Part shown: piece by piece, positions 50,099 through 61,913 of the stretch | How the letters are laid out: every line of letters begins with the position of its first letter | Position numbering within the stretch: position 1 is the first letter of the stretch | NCBI GenBank assembly: GCA_002914805.1 | Contig: JXTB01000191.1 | Span: 215,654 to 279,653, forward strand | Reading direction: 5' to 3' | DNA from: Parasponia andersonii | Taxonomy: Eukaryota; Streptophyta; Magnoliopsida; Rosales; Cannabaceae | DNA: 64,000 nt | Notes under the pieces: model-generated | What the model was told of the DNA's origin: nothing | Database searches by the model: none | Seen by the model: only the letters and a program-made list of their open reading frames with translations | Translations under genes and position numbers: made by a program

Positions 50099-51137
50099 AT
50101 TGATCTCCTCTCTTTTGCCTCTAAATTATAATTATTTGCAAATTAGAGCTTGTTGATTTAGTATGTAATAAAAGAAAATATAACAGGCCCTCAAATACTC
50201 ATTCCAAACTCCTTAATAATCAATTAGCCAATTATATACTATATATGATATTGAATGGTTTACTTGTAATTTCCAATAGGAGCTCGATCAACAAAGGAAC
50301 AGTAAAGAAGAACGAGGAAAAAAGTTCAATGAGAACTTTTTTTTTCCTTTTTAGATGAGGAAAGGTCAATGTTAATCTGATTAGAAAAAATAAAAAGAGT
50401 TCAAATTTGACTTTTCTATTTAAGTATTCAAGTAGTATTTGTGTGTATAATATTGGTCTAGTGAGAAAAGGTATTTATTTGGCTGAATACAATCTAGATT
50501 TTTTGTGTTGAAAAAAAAAGAAAGAGCGAGAAAAAATGTTATAGGGCACACCAATACCACAATGACATATTTGTTTGTCACTAAATAATTTAATTAATAA
50601 ATTAAGTCTCATATAGGTCTTATCTAAATTATAATGTTGATAATAATATTGAGCACCACTAGTACCATATACATCACTGATATTGCTGCATAGCATTATT
50701 CGAGGGAAAAAAAATATGTCCGTGACTATTGATTCTGTAAGTACAGATTGTGACTTATTAATTAATATATATATATATATATATAGTTTGGTGGAAAAAA
50801 ATAACATGCATATACCAAATTTAGTAATCATGTCATGTGGTGACTCATACAAGTCCACGCTTTTTATTATTATGCAGGGGTGCAAGCAAATATATGCATG
50901 TATCCCTTTTCATTTTTTATTTTTCATACTACATTGGACAAGAGTTACGTATTTGGAATAAACTAGTAACACCCATCAATATTTTCAATATAAAATAATT
51001 ACTGAGTCCACAGCCTAATCACATATACTGCAATTTCCCAAAAAAGAAGACAAAAAGCATTTTTCGTTTCTTCTCTGAGTAATTGAAGAGAAAAGTGTTT
51101 TATTTGTTTTTCACTAAACTGTGAAACTTTTTATGTA
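50099..51137. other. Intergenic AT-rich DNA
   Basis: No gene recognised. Overlapping frames at 50475-50961 on both strands contain a (TA)n run at about 50765-50785 and look accidental. Confidence 0.5.
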
Positions 51138-51275
51138 TTAATCAATTTCAAGAATCCAAGCAATAACAGATATAATACGAGGCGAATCTTCCTTCACCAA
51201 AATATAAACATCTTCTAATCCTAAAGCATATTTTGCAAGACCGTGAGCGACATGGTTCCTATATGTATGCTCTAA
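51138..51275 (-). pseudogene. LINE RNase H C-terminal fragment
   Basis: Minus-strand codons read LEHTYRNHVAHGLAKYALGL, then EDVYILVKEDSP and a stop. RNxVAHxLAKYAL is the end of the RVT_3-type RNase H domain of plant LINEs. Only the last 45 codons or so are recognisable. Confidence 0.6.
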
Positions 51276-52249
51276 AATAAGCTTTAGAGCCCTTTCAAAA
51301 AATGAGCTTCAGAAGAAAAAAAATGAACGAGACACATTCTTGGGAGGTCACTAAATACAATAATAGGTTTATTTGGGCTATTAGTTACCATTAAGGCATC
51401 TGTTTTCAGTACTCTGTTTCCACCACGTGAAGAAGTAGTCTAATATATAGCTTTAGCCTAAAGTAGACTCAGAAACAACGCCTTCGCTTATCATTTATCT
51501 TAACGAGAATTTCCCTTTACTATCTGAAACAAAGTAGCTATTACTTTCTCGGAACAGTTTCAAACAACAGCATCAACTTGTTTATCATCTTTTGTTCATA
51601 ATCACCAACTCACCATAGCATGACACTTTATTAATTAGCCACATAAAATAAATCATTTATGTTTCTAGTTAATTAGATTATGGGAGTTATTTTCGAGGTC
51701 ATGAAGTTGACTATTTTAAGGTACTTGTGAATAAAATACCTGTATAAATATGGTGCCTTATATATTACTCATTCTTATTTTAATATTAAAAGAATAGGGA
51801 AATATATATATTTATGGTGAAATTTTGTCTATTATTTTGTACGCTTTGAAGTTCAACGGTCAACCATCCAAATAATCATGTTTATCATTATAAACAAAAT
51901 TTGGCATAAGGATTGTCATAAACAAAATTCACAGTAATAAACAGCCTCTCTAATTTTATAATAGCAAACAATTCATAAGAACCTGAGTTAGAAAATTAAT
52001 TTGTAAATGCTTCCAAAGTTAATTAGCGAAATTGCCATATTGTTAAAAATTTGATAATTTATTTATTTTTAAGTATTTATTATTACCCACGATAGTAATA
52101 AGTAGTAACAGTTTCTAAAACAAAAACTTCCTTTGCAACAAGATTCAAAAGAAGTTCTACTAGTACTTCTCAACTACTAGCTAGAAGTCTAAAGTATTTG
52201 AAGATAATACCTTAGAAACTCAAAACAACAAACCTTTCTTCAAGGACTC
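51276..52249. other. Intergenic AT-rich DNA
   Basis: No gene or repeat recognised apart from the adjacent LINE fragment. Confidence 0.5.
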
Positions 52250-52719
52250 CTACCAAAGTTCAAGTTTGCCAATCTTTTCCTCCACTTTCGCCTTTTTGGG
52301 CCTAAAAAGCCTCCTTTCATGTTCAGCTTTGATCCGCTTTTTGCTCAAACTAGTTGCCTTCTTAGTTAACTCTTCAAAGCTTGTCTCAAGCTGTGTCTTC
52401 TCTGACTTTCTTTCACTCAACTGTCTCTCTAGCTCAGCGATCACTTGACTGACATAGTCAGCACGATTCCTTATCGGAACAAATTCTAGAGATAGCTTCT
52501 TCGCAAAAATCTTCAGCTCGCTTACCGTATTTTCCTTTTTTTGAGCAATTTTAACTCTTTTAGAGCAGCCATCCAAAGCTCGTGATGTTGGTCGAAGTTG
52601 GTTAGAAGCTTTGTCATCTCAGGTACCACGTTATTAGGCAAGGCATTGATGCTTAGCATAATGGAGAGTGAATTTTTGAACTCAGAAACTTGCCCCAATT
52701 CGATAACATTGGCTAGCTT

Positions 52720-53292
52720 TGTTGGGAATCTGATAGACTCAGATTCTCTACTTTTAGGTCCTCACTTCAAAGAAATATTAGAATAATAGAGAAATAATAG
52801 TATGAAATAGAAACTAATCTCACAACATAAGAATTTAAGTGGAAAACTCTCAAATTAGGAGAAAAACCACTATGTCTCAGAAAAGAATTTCACTATATGA
52901 AAGGTTTCTTCAATCACATAGATTTCTCTCTTTTCTACCCAATGACCCCAATACACTAAAGCACTTTCTCACAAGTATTCTTTTACTCACACTTTACACT
53001 GCCACTCTTTGAAATCTCTTCTTTCACAAAGAAACTCTACTCATTTTGAAAGGAGAAACAAAGAGAAATAAAGGATTTAATTAGAAGAGAGAACTTGAAA
53101 TACTTTTAAATTTTTAGGATGAATAGAATGAAGAAACGAAACTTCTATTTATAAGCCTTGAAAGGTAATGAGAATACCACATTTTACTATTATTATTACG
53201 GCTACCCTTTTTTACTATTGCTATTATGGCTGCTCTTTTTACTATTGTTATTATGACTGCCCTTTTTACTTCTGTTCATATATACATCAACA
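52720..53292 (-). repeat. 3' LTR of Copia-2
   Basis: Plus-strand ends TGTTGGGAATC and CATCAACA. It aligns along its whole length with the LTR at 54598-55170, with many substitutions, so the insertion is not very recent. TAATAATAG-like short tandem units lie at its right end. Confidence 0.9.
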
Positions 53293-53788
53293 ATCTCCTA
53301 CTTGAAAACTTGATTTTAATCACGTCTTCATATATGTCTTATTTCATAATTTATATTGCTATCATTGTCTTTACTGACAATCATACTCCACCGTATGAGT
53401 ATATATACCATTTAGAATTTTCGAATTCTATGAATTTTATCTCGGCTCATGTCAAAAGAACCTTTTTGATAATTATGGTGCTGGTTCTCACGTTTGGCTT
53501 CTTCGTGAATCCATTAGCCATCGACATTATTCAGCACATGCCTAACATCAATGCTAAACCAATACCTATGCGCAAACTTATTGCCGCTAATTATAACACA
53601 TCCTCTTTCATGGCATCTTTCGAAATAATCGGCATTCCATGAGGATGCACATATCATGATCAAAGGATAAGATCAACTCTATTATAGGAGTCAATATTAG
53701 TAGCATCACTAGATTTAGAGCTTTTAGCCGAACCCACTCTACTCTTTTGATAATTTCTTTTCAGGTGCCCAAATTGTCTACACCCTGA

Positions 53789-54166
53789 CTAAATAACATT
53801 ATTTTTCATGGAATTTTTCTTCCAAGTATCAAATGTTAATGCTGAGCCCTCAGATGGAACATTACTTCCACCACCCATCAGCCTTCTTTTTTCGGACAAA
53901 AGTTTACTTGTGACCTCGGAAAAAACTACAATCTCTTTCCTATATACCAAAATAGGTTTCATATGCTCATAGAAAGGTGGAAGAGAACAAATGAATCGCA
54001 ATGCCTTATCTTCATCTTCAATCTTTACTCCAATAGCTTCTAGTTCCGAAATGATACCATTCAAGACATTTAGATGATTAGAAATTTTTGCATCTTCATT
54101 CATACGCAATGTATGAAATTGTTCCTTCAGATACACTCGATTTGAAATACCTTTTGCCTGATACAA
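53789..54166 (-). CDS. Copia-2 gag fragment
   Basis: A 125-codon open frame with the Copia gag (UBN2-type) signature: YLKEQFHTLRMNEDAKISNH, LEAIGVKIEDEDKALR, SLPPFYEHMKPILVYRKE. The frame is closed upstream and downstream although gag-like sequence continues, so this is part of a broken gag. Confidence 0.8.
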   Translation of the reverse strand: MYQAKGISNRVYLKEQFHTLRMNEDAKISNHLNVLNGIISELEAIGVKIEDEDKALRFICSLPPFYEHMKPILVYRKEIVVFSEVTSKLLSEKRRLMGGGSNVPSEGSALTFDTWKKNSMKNNVI

Positions 54167-54597
54167 TTCTTCAAGATTTCTTCAGAGATCTTTGACCTTC
54201 GTTATTCCAACCATATTGGCCAGACACATACGTACGGCACTTGCAACTCTCTCATCTAGATCATCCCAGTCTTCATCGTTCATACTAAATTTCTCATAAT
54301 CTTTGCCTCTCTGCCTTTCAAAACCTATCCAGATTGAATCAATAAATCCTTAACTTATATTTGCCACAAGTCAAAATTAATATTCCCATCAAATTTCTCC
54401 ACATCAGCTCTAATCTGAATTAAAATCTTGTTTTCTATCATCTCACTTCGCACTTCTAGCTTGAAAATCTACTAAGAAAATTTCTAAGAATGATTAAAGA
54501 GTACAAATACTCCCACTTGAATACAACCTCCTTACACAGAATTTCTTAGACTAACACCAAGCTATAATGTACCAAAGAACCCCTCTCTGATACCACT

Positions 54598-55170
54598 TGT
54601 TGGGAATTTGATCGACCTAGATTTGCCATTCCTAGGATCTTACTTCAAAAAAATGTCAGAATAATAGATAAATAATAATTGGGAATAGAAACCAATCTCA
54701 CAACACGAGAGTTTAAGTGAAAAAACTCCTAAATCAGGAGAAAAACCACTATATCTCAGAAAAGAATTTCACAATATGAAAAATTTTTACAATCACATAG
54801 ATTTCTCTTTTTTCTAACCAATGACCCCAATATACCAAAGTATTTTCTCACAAGTATTCTCTTATTCACACCTTACACCGCCACTCTTTGAAACCTCCTC
54901 TTTCACAAAGAAACTCTACTCACTTTGAAAGGAGAAACAAAGAGAAAGAAATGATTTAATTAGAGGAGAGAACTTGAAATACTTCTAAGTTTTTGAGATG
55001 AAGAGAATGAAGAAATAAAGCCTCTATTTATAGGCCTTGAAAGGTAGTGAAAACACCACATTTTATTATTATTATTATGGCTACTCCTTTTTACTATTAT
55101 TATTACGACTGTTTTTTTTACTATTGTTATTACGGCTGCTCTTTTTACTTCTGTTCACAAAGACATCAAT
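54598..55170 (-). repeat. 5' LTR of Copia-2
   Basis: Starts TGTTGGGAATTTG on the plus strand, directly beside the primer-binding site. Its outer end reads CATCAAT where the partner LTR has CATCAACA, so the canonical TG/CA end has decayed. Confidence 0.9.
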
Positions 55171-57063
55171 AGCTTCATACTGAGGCATGCTCTGAAGGTT
55201 TTCTTGGCTTGCCAAATCTCCTCGTCGGTAAGTGGAAGTGGCTGGAAGGCTTCCGAAGCCCTTAACCCAAAAATCTTGTGTTCCAAGAGAATCTAATTAA
55301 TGCTAGCGAACACCGAATTAAACTTAGCTAAGGAAGAGGAATTCATTTCTGGTTCTATAAAATTAGTTGGCTCCCGAAACCAAGTAATAAGAGAAAAGAG
55401 TTAGAAGGCTCATCCCACGATTAGCCAACTTTTAACTAAAATCCCGTGTTGGAAAAGAAATTAAAGAAAAAAGAAAAAGAAACAAATAAAAAGCAAGGGG
55501 ACATCTCTAGCTAAACCCTGCAAAAAAGGGAAAAACAAAAAATGTAAAAAAAAAAATAAAGAAAATGGCTTTCAATTCTAGACCCAAAACTATATGATTT
55601 ATGATTTATGGGAATTTAAGTTTAGTGCCTCTTTCACTTAGAGTGCATTTCATTCCAACTCTCTGAAAAACAAGTAGTGAAGCTAAGTTCACCTTGAGAG
55701 GCTGAACACCTGATTGATCAACAAGAGGAGCAGATGGGATGATGGCCACTTTACATTCTTCTTCTTTATTCCGAGCCTCAAGGGTTTTTAGTACAATCTG
55801 AAAGCAACAAAGGAGCTTTTTCAATCCAGGGAAAAAATATCTCTACAAACAAAGATCATAGTTTGGGCCACAAGAGGTACTGGTTTCGACTGTTTTTCAA
55901 TGTCGTCCGAGGGCGAGGAGATCGGCATTGTTTTCACTAATGCTGGAGGTTGCGGATCAACAGGCTTAGATTGTTCCAGCCGAACTTTAAAAGAGTTTTC
56001 CTGCAAAAACTAGAAGATCACTCGAAGAATTTTGCAGTACCATATCAGAAAAAGATCAATAGTAATCGTATCTTTCCCTTAATCCATTTAGGAGCTGTCT
56101 TTACAACATTTTGACTAACTAGCCAAACTCTTGGTCCATAGGATTGATGAAGAAGATGATAAAGATCATTACAATTTTCTAGAAACAAACCAAAAGACGA
56201 AGACATACAAAGTAAAATTAACTTTCATGATCTTAAACTTTATATATATATATATATGCGAGCTACATAAAGGTCCTACTGAATTGAGTCCTATTAATTA
56301 TTAGTCTTCAGCGTTTTTATTCCATTTTTCATACTTCCAAATTGAACTGTGTACCAGAAACCCTTCTTCGTCCCAGATTTGCCAACTACAATAATAAATT
56401 CCTAATATTCTAGTGCATAAGTATTAACATTGTTCTTAAAATTAAAAGTATTTAACCATAAATTCTTGCAATTTTGTACAGTTAACCCATGTGTCTAATT
56501 TTAACATCTTAACTAACTAGTAACTGGGAATCAATTATATGCTACTACAACTATATATATCAAGAATTGATTTGATCTTTTCACTTAAAAATGAAATCAA
56601 CCAGCTCCTTCGGGCATTTTTTTAAGCAAACAATACAACTAACGAGTTGAGAGGAATATATAGTCTTTTAACAAGAAAACAGAGCAATACTTAGTCCCCA
56701 AGAAATTAGAGTATATGACTATGATCCAGATATTCTAACTTATATCCCCTTAATTTATTGACCGTAAGGCCAAGTTGTCATTACAAGTTTTATTGAACAT
56801 AATGACCAAGCAGACACGGGAACACATCCTCAAAACATGATAAAAAACTAGTGTTACCTTTATTTTGGTATTGAGCTGTGCTTCAGTTTCTTCCTTTTTC
56901 TTTCGGTCTTCTTTTTCTTTCTCTTCCTTTGATTTCACCTACAAATTTCAATTTCATGTAAAGAATCAAGTTTCTTCTAAAGTAAAGGACTATGGTCTAA
57001 AAGTTTTAACAAGATAAATCACATAACATAAAGATCCTAATATTCTCACTAATCAACATGACG

Positions 57064-57089
57064 TTTTTTTTTTGGGGGGGGGGGGGGGG
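57064..57089. repeat. T10G16 homopolymer tract
   Basis: Ten T followed by sixteen G, in the intron after the MATH exon at 57258-57125 and only about 35 bp from its donor. Uninterrupted G runs of this length are rare in such AT-rich DNA; the length may be inexact because homopolymers are hard to sequence. Confidence 0.85.
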
Positions 57090-58199
57090 TGTCATGTAAC
57101 TTGTTTAATAATCAACCTACATACATGAATCTCTGCTTGAACTATGCATGAGTCTTTGACCAGAAATTCTCTTGCAGGGTCCTTTAATTTACTAAGAGGA
57201 ATAACTCTACTGAAGCCCCAATCCCACCTATTAGGTGCTTTGAATTCATACTCTGCATCTGCAAAATGCAAAAACAAACACAAGTTTAAGCACCCGTCCA
57301 TTTTGACACTAAACAAAGTTTCCAATTTATAGAAGTATCATATAACGAATACGAATAGAGATGTGAAATTCACTTATAAAAGTTGCTTTAAACTAGAAGA
57401 AATTCTAACAAAAAATACCTCTTTTTATTGTGTCTTTACTATCAGTTTGATTGATAATAGATAAGCTAAACTCGGCATATCTACTCCATTCATCAACAAC
57501 TCCTAGATACACTGACAAATGATCCCTGCTCTTGAGCCCATTTGGCATAATTGTTATCCTCCTGCACATTTTTAATTCAAATCATAATCTAATAATTAGG
57601 AAAATAAAAAAACATAAACTAATTATCAATGTATAACTTTGGATCACCAATACGAAAAAATTGATATTGGTAATTATAAAAGTTGTAATTACCATTTGTA
57701 GCCTTCTACATGGTATGTATCAGAATGGAGCCGCAGGTTGCTCTCAAGGCTCGAAAAGTTATCAATTACGCATGTGTAGGTGCACGATCCACTGGTTGAG
57801 CCTTCTGAGTATTAATTTTTTTCATTCTGAGCTAATAAATTGAATTAACCGACCAAAAAAAAAAATGATTAATATGTTGAATGATTATAAAATAGGGGAA
57901 AACAAGAACTTGAGAACTTGTATATCTACTTTTTCTGATGAATAATAATTTTGATAACTATGCCTATTTACTACTTCATTCCCCCCTTGTTTTAGTAAAT
58001 AGAATGGCTATGAAATTTGTTTAACATTAACTCATTCCAATCCGCAGTGTCATAGAAGCATGATAAAATGAAAATTTTTTCAATCGGGAACAACTCTTTC
58101 CATTAGCCATTATAATCTGAATTTTCTTGGAGAATGGAAAAGAGAGAATTGTTATAAATTGGAAAAAAAAATAAAATAGAGTATATAATTACCTTCCAT

Positions 58200-59238
58200 G
58201 AGCTAATTCTGAAACCAAGTCAGATACTGCTAAGCCTGGATTGTGAATATAATACAAAAGTGAGAAAAGGTGTTTATTAAATATGAAAAAATAAAAACCA
58301 CGTCAATGGTTTCTTGAAGGAATGGTAGAGAAAACAACCCGATGAGCTACAAAAATTTCAAGAAAAATAAAAAGATACTCAGCTATAAATCTCATAAAAT
58401 TTTCACGGTACCTTTATATTTATCGAGAGAGGAAATATTGTATTTGTTTGGACTCGGAGAAATTAATTATGGGATGGTGATTGATTTTCGAATTCAAATC
58501 GGTTTTAAATCTATATATATAAATATATATATATATTTTTTTTCTTTCTACAGTTGCAAATTTTTTGTACTTTAAAGCTTTTCTAAGAAGTTTTCTTTTT
58601 TTTTTTTAAAAAAAAAAAAGAATTTTTCCTTTTAAACATTGATTGAAAAATGGAGTTTTTTCCATTAAAAAAAAACAGGGAGAGAAAATATTGACACCAA
58701 TTCATCTTGTTTTTTTTTTTTTTTCAAAAGCGAGTTTAAAAAATAAATATAATTATATACTCTATAAAAGAAAATGACAATTTTTTATTAGAAAAAAACA
58801 AATTTTCCTCTCCAACCTACCTCCCGTTCCTCAAGAAGAAATTTAAGTGGGGCTTTTTCATTGTATACCATATAATTTAGAGAAAATATTATAAACAAAC
58901 ATCGGGGAAATATCTGAAATTTTTTCCTTTTTATTTTTTATTTATTATTTGAAAAAATATTTTTTATACGTTTCGTGCTAAGAAGTTTATAATGCATGGC
59001 CACAAATTACTTATAAAAGCATAGATCACAGGAATTAACTAGGAAATAATTATCGGTAGATCTTACTTGATTTAGTAATTAAAAAGGTAAAATAATCCTT
59101 GATAGTTGATTCTTAATTTTTTTTATATTTATTTTAGTCATTCGTTTTCCCTCCCAAAACTATTTTTTTGTTTTTCGTCCCTTTTTTGGGCGAAATGAGG
59201 AAATCCCGTATAACATACCCAATACTATTTTTGTATAC

Positions 59239-59275
<37 letters not shown>

Positions 59276-59489
59276 GTCATATCATTTAGACTATATATAC
59301 TTAGTTACTTTTTGCATTACAAAAGTAATTCTAAATATTTTTTATTTTGCTTTGTATATTTTTCAATTCCAAAAATACCTAATTTTGTACATTCAATTTC
59401 TTCACTTTGAATGTCTAATTTTCAAACTTAAAAAATTTAAAATTTAAAAATATATATTACTTAGATAGTTAAAATCACCGAAAAAAGAG
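58200..59489. other. AT-rich intergenic DNA
   Basis: Upstream region of the MATH/coiled-coil locus. The stretch 58200-58215 continues the old exon 2 side (TTGGTTTCAGAATTAGCTC on the minus strand) but has a stop upstream of the ATG. Also holds (TA)n runs at about 58508-58534 and 59237-59272. No gene. Confidence 0.5.
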
Positions 59490-61894
59490 TGCGTAAAATC
59501 CGGTTAAAGTAAAGGGCAAAAGAGACTTTTTCTAAAATAATGACATTGTTGTAATTTCAAATTTTTGGAATAAAATAAGCAAAATATCTGAATTTAATAA
59601 TCAAGTACTACAGTTCCCATTAATTGCTTAAAAGGATCTCTATTTTCCCTTCTTCCTTCCACAAGGTCCCCAAAATCCACTAAAAATGCCAGTTTCTGTT
59701 CAAGCCTCACCGTCGGGCCACAACGCCTTCAACCAGCCGATGCGTTGACCTCCTATGACCACTTCCCTCCGACGAAGCTAGCTGCCAGGTCCTATTGGAT
59801 TTTTTCGCCGAAAAATGGAGATTGGCTTCCTTGAAGTTTGCGGCCACTGCGAGAGTTTTTGGTTATCGAAGCTTCACTGAACCTCTATTTGACTTACCCC
59901 TAGTACTCTTAGATTTGTCTCATCGTCACTGACCTCTTCCAAATGGTTCAGTGTCAAAATTCATCTCCGGTAAGTTTTTACCACTTTTACCATTTTTACC
60001 AACTATGTAAAAAGTGATATTTTCATAAATTTTTTGTTAGGTAATTATTTTACCCGAGATAAATATATAAGATGAAAACGGGTTAAAAATTATGAATAAT
60101 TACAGTTGGTAAAAGTAAAAAATGTAATCCGATAATGCGGTAATTTTTAAATAGAAAAATACAGTATTTTTCTAATTTAGAACAAAAAGTGATATTTTTA
60201 CAAAACTAAATAGTCTTAACAAAGCATGCCTTACCTAGAATTTTTTATAAATAAAGAATTATGGAAATGAGTTTGCACATTTATGATGTGCTACTTAAAA
60301 TATGTGCTTTAAAATTTCTTAGAAGGAAATGTTTGAAGACTTTTGGAAAAGTATTGGGAATTTAAGAAAAAGTTCTAATACATATTTTGAAGAAAATCTT
60401 AATGTTGTAAGAGCTTGAAAGATTTATTTAGCAAACGAAATATATATAAGGAACTTTGTTTTAATTTTAAGAATTATTGGATACTTTGTTATAGTGGGAG
60501 TTGAAACTTGGTTGGGTTGTTTGTATTAGGTTGAAGTCTATAACTCATTACTTGATTTGAAATAAATCTAAAGATTATTGTGGTGGTACAATGAATGGTA
60601 TTTGAGATCAGTTCACTCGTGAGTTTGTATAGAGAGTTATTGGACTTTTATTATTATATTTTCAAAAGAGTACGTGGAGTTCAGATTTGGTTTACCAACA
60701 GCTAAAGTAAGACCATATTGTGAGCTAGTATCGTATTCTTATGTGCCTTTGTCTTTTATGTTGTATATTCTCAAAAATATTTTTTTGAAAATAAGGTCTA
60801 ATTCTTTTTTTTTTTTTAAAGAAATAAGGTTTGATAGAAGATATGCGTTATTATAGAAACGACCTATTCTGTTGAAATTTTATTCTGGGGCATTATAGTA
60901 TTGTTGATGATTTACTTACTTATTGGATTCATTTCTGTATGACTTCTTCTTGTACCACGATCTTAGAAGGTCTTTGGAGGTGATTGATGATTTGGGATTA
61001 TGTTGAAATCCTTCTTTGGATAAAGAAACTTATAAAGTCTCTGGATATAAATATGGTATGAGTAATTACCACGTGGTATTATCTTGAATGAAAGACTTGG
61101 AAAGCCTTTGGGCTATACTTGTTGTGTGGAAACTTGTATTATATATGATTAGATTACAGTGCGCTATGTACTCCTCTATTGGAGATTTCCATTCTATCAT
61201 GATTCTAGTCTTGTCATTGACTAGAGATGTTAGGTATACTCGATTATTTCCATCAGTTATGAGGAATAGTGAATGACTTATGTCATTAAACTTTTATTAT
61301 AGTATCCAATTTTTAAATTTGTCTATCTTGTGTTGTATAGCACAAGGGTATTTATTTCTATTCAAAATCTTATTAGAGTCTTTTAACTCAGTGATTATTT
61401 AAGACTAAGTTCTAGATACAAACAAATGAGATTGTCCTAGTGTGATATTGATCTGGTATAATCAAAAAAATGGTATCATTTATATTCGACATTTGTTCTG
61501 CTACTCTAGTTTAATATCTAATAATCTGTACTCAGGTTATAAGAGTTTTGTATTATTGATTCTCGGTTTTGATTTTCGTTACCACTCTTATTTGTGTATT
61601 GATTTAAGGATATTAATCTCATTTCCTTGTGTCAATATTCATGTATCTATTGATTGGTCACTTTATGATTTTATATAACTTTATGTACCTCTTTAGCACA
61701 TGCCTTGTGTGGCATCGACATGTTGATAAAATTCTAATATCATGTAGAGGACGTATGTTTCATGCTCCTTATATAACTAGTATTTGATTTGATCCTCCTA
61801 TATACTATCTTTGATGGTTCACTATTCTCATAACCACTATTCCTAATTATCTCTCTCGTCCTCCTTATATTATATTCGAATTTCGGGGCGAAAT

Positions 61895-61913
61895 TCTTTT
61901 AAGGAGGGAAGGA
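61895..61913 (+). other. Polypurine tract of Gypsy-2
   Basis: TTTTAAGGAGGGAAGGA immediately before the 3' LTR, the expected plus-strand primer of Gypsy elements. The preceding GGGGCGAAATTC also resembles the usual 3' end of this family. Confidence 0.78.

Larger units (their letters stand above)
52720..55170 (-). mobile_element. Copia-2: gag-only Copia element (TR-GAG type) with 5-bp TSD
   Basis: Two LTRs of 573 bp (52720-53292 and 54598-55170) flank 1305 bp. The target duplication AGCTT stands at 52715-52719 and 55171-55175. On the minus strand the primer-binding site TGGTATCAGAGA (54595-54584) follows the 5' LTR, and a purine tract AAGTAGGAGAT precedes the 3' LTR. Inside is a Copia gag (54166-53789 plus flanks) with KEQFHTLRMNEDAKISNHLN, ELEAIGVKIEDEDKALRF and a degraded zinc knuckle CRQFGHLKRN. 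Protease, integrase, reverse transcriptase and RNase H are all absent, so it must have moved with enzymes from another element. It sits in the coding exon of the MATH/coiled-coil gene. Confidence 0.92.
52250..58199 (-). pseudogene. UBP12-derived MATH/coiled-coil gene, protease domain lost, disrupted
   Basis: Inferred exons: 58199-58193 (ATG GAA G), 57804-57693, 57561-57419, 57258-57125, 56938-56858, 56000-about 55851, 55797-55693, then 55354-55176 continuing at 52714-52250 across a Copia insertion. The first five splice in frame: CTYTCVIDNFSSL, HVEGYKWRITIMPNGLKSRD, SRYAEFSLSIINQ, RWDWGFSRVIPLSKLKDP, ending CIVQAEIH. That is a MATH domain with the exon borders and phases of UBP12 exons 2-5. 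Next is an 81-bp exon, VKSKEEKEKEDRKKKEETEA, matching UBP12 exon 14 (also 81 bp, phase 0). Exons 6-13, the USP core, are absent. The tail (ASEAFQPLPLTDEEIW, VIELGQVSEFKNSLS, IAELERQLSERKSEK) is coiled coil. Breaks: TAG at 55293-55295, the Copia element, and a one-base deletion near 52550. The phase into the 55354 exon is unresolved. It resembles plant MATH-coiled-coil proteins; function unknown. Confidence 0.8.

Noticed and set aside
53226-53642. 138-codon plus-strand frame with hydrophobic segments
   Set aside because: It spans the end of a Copia-2 LTR and the antisense of its internal region; the hydrophobic look comes from T-rich sequence.
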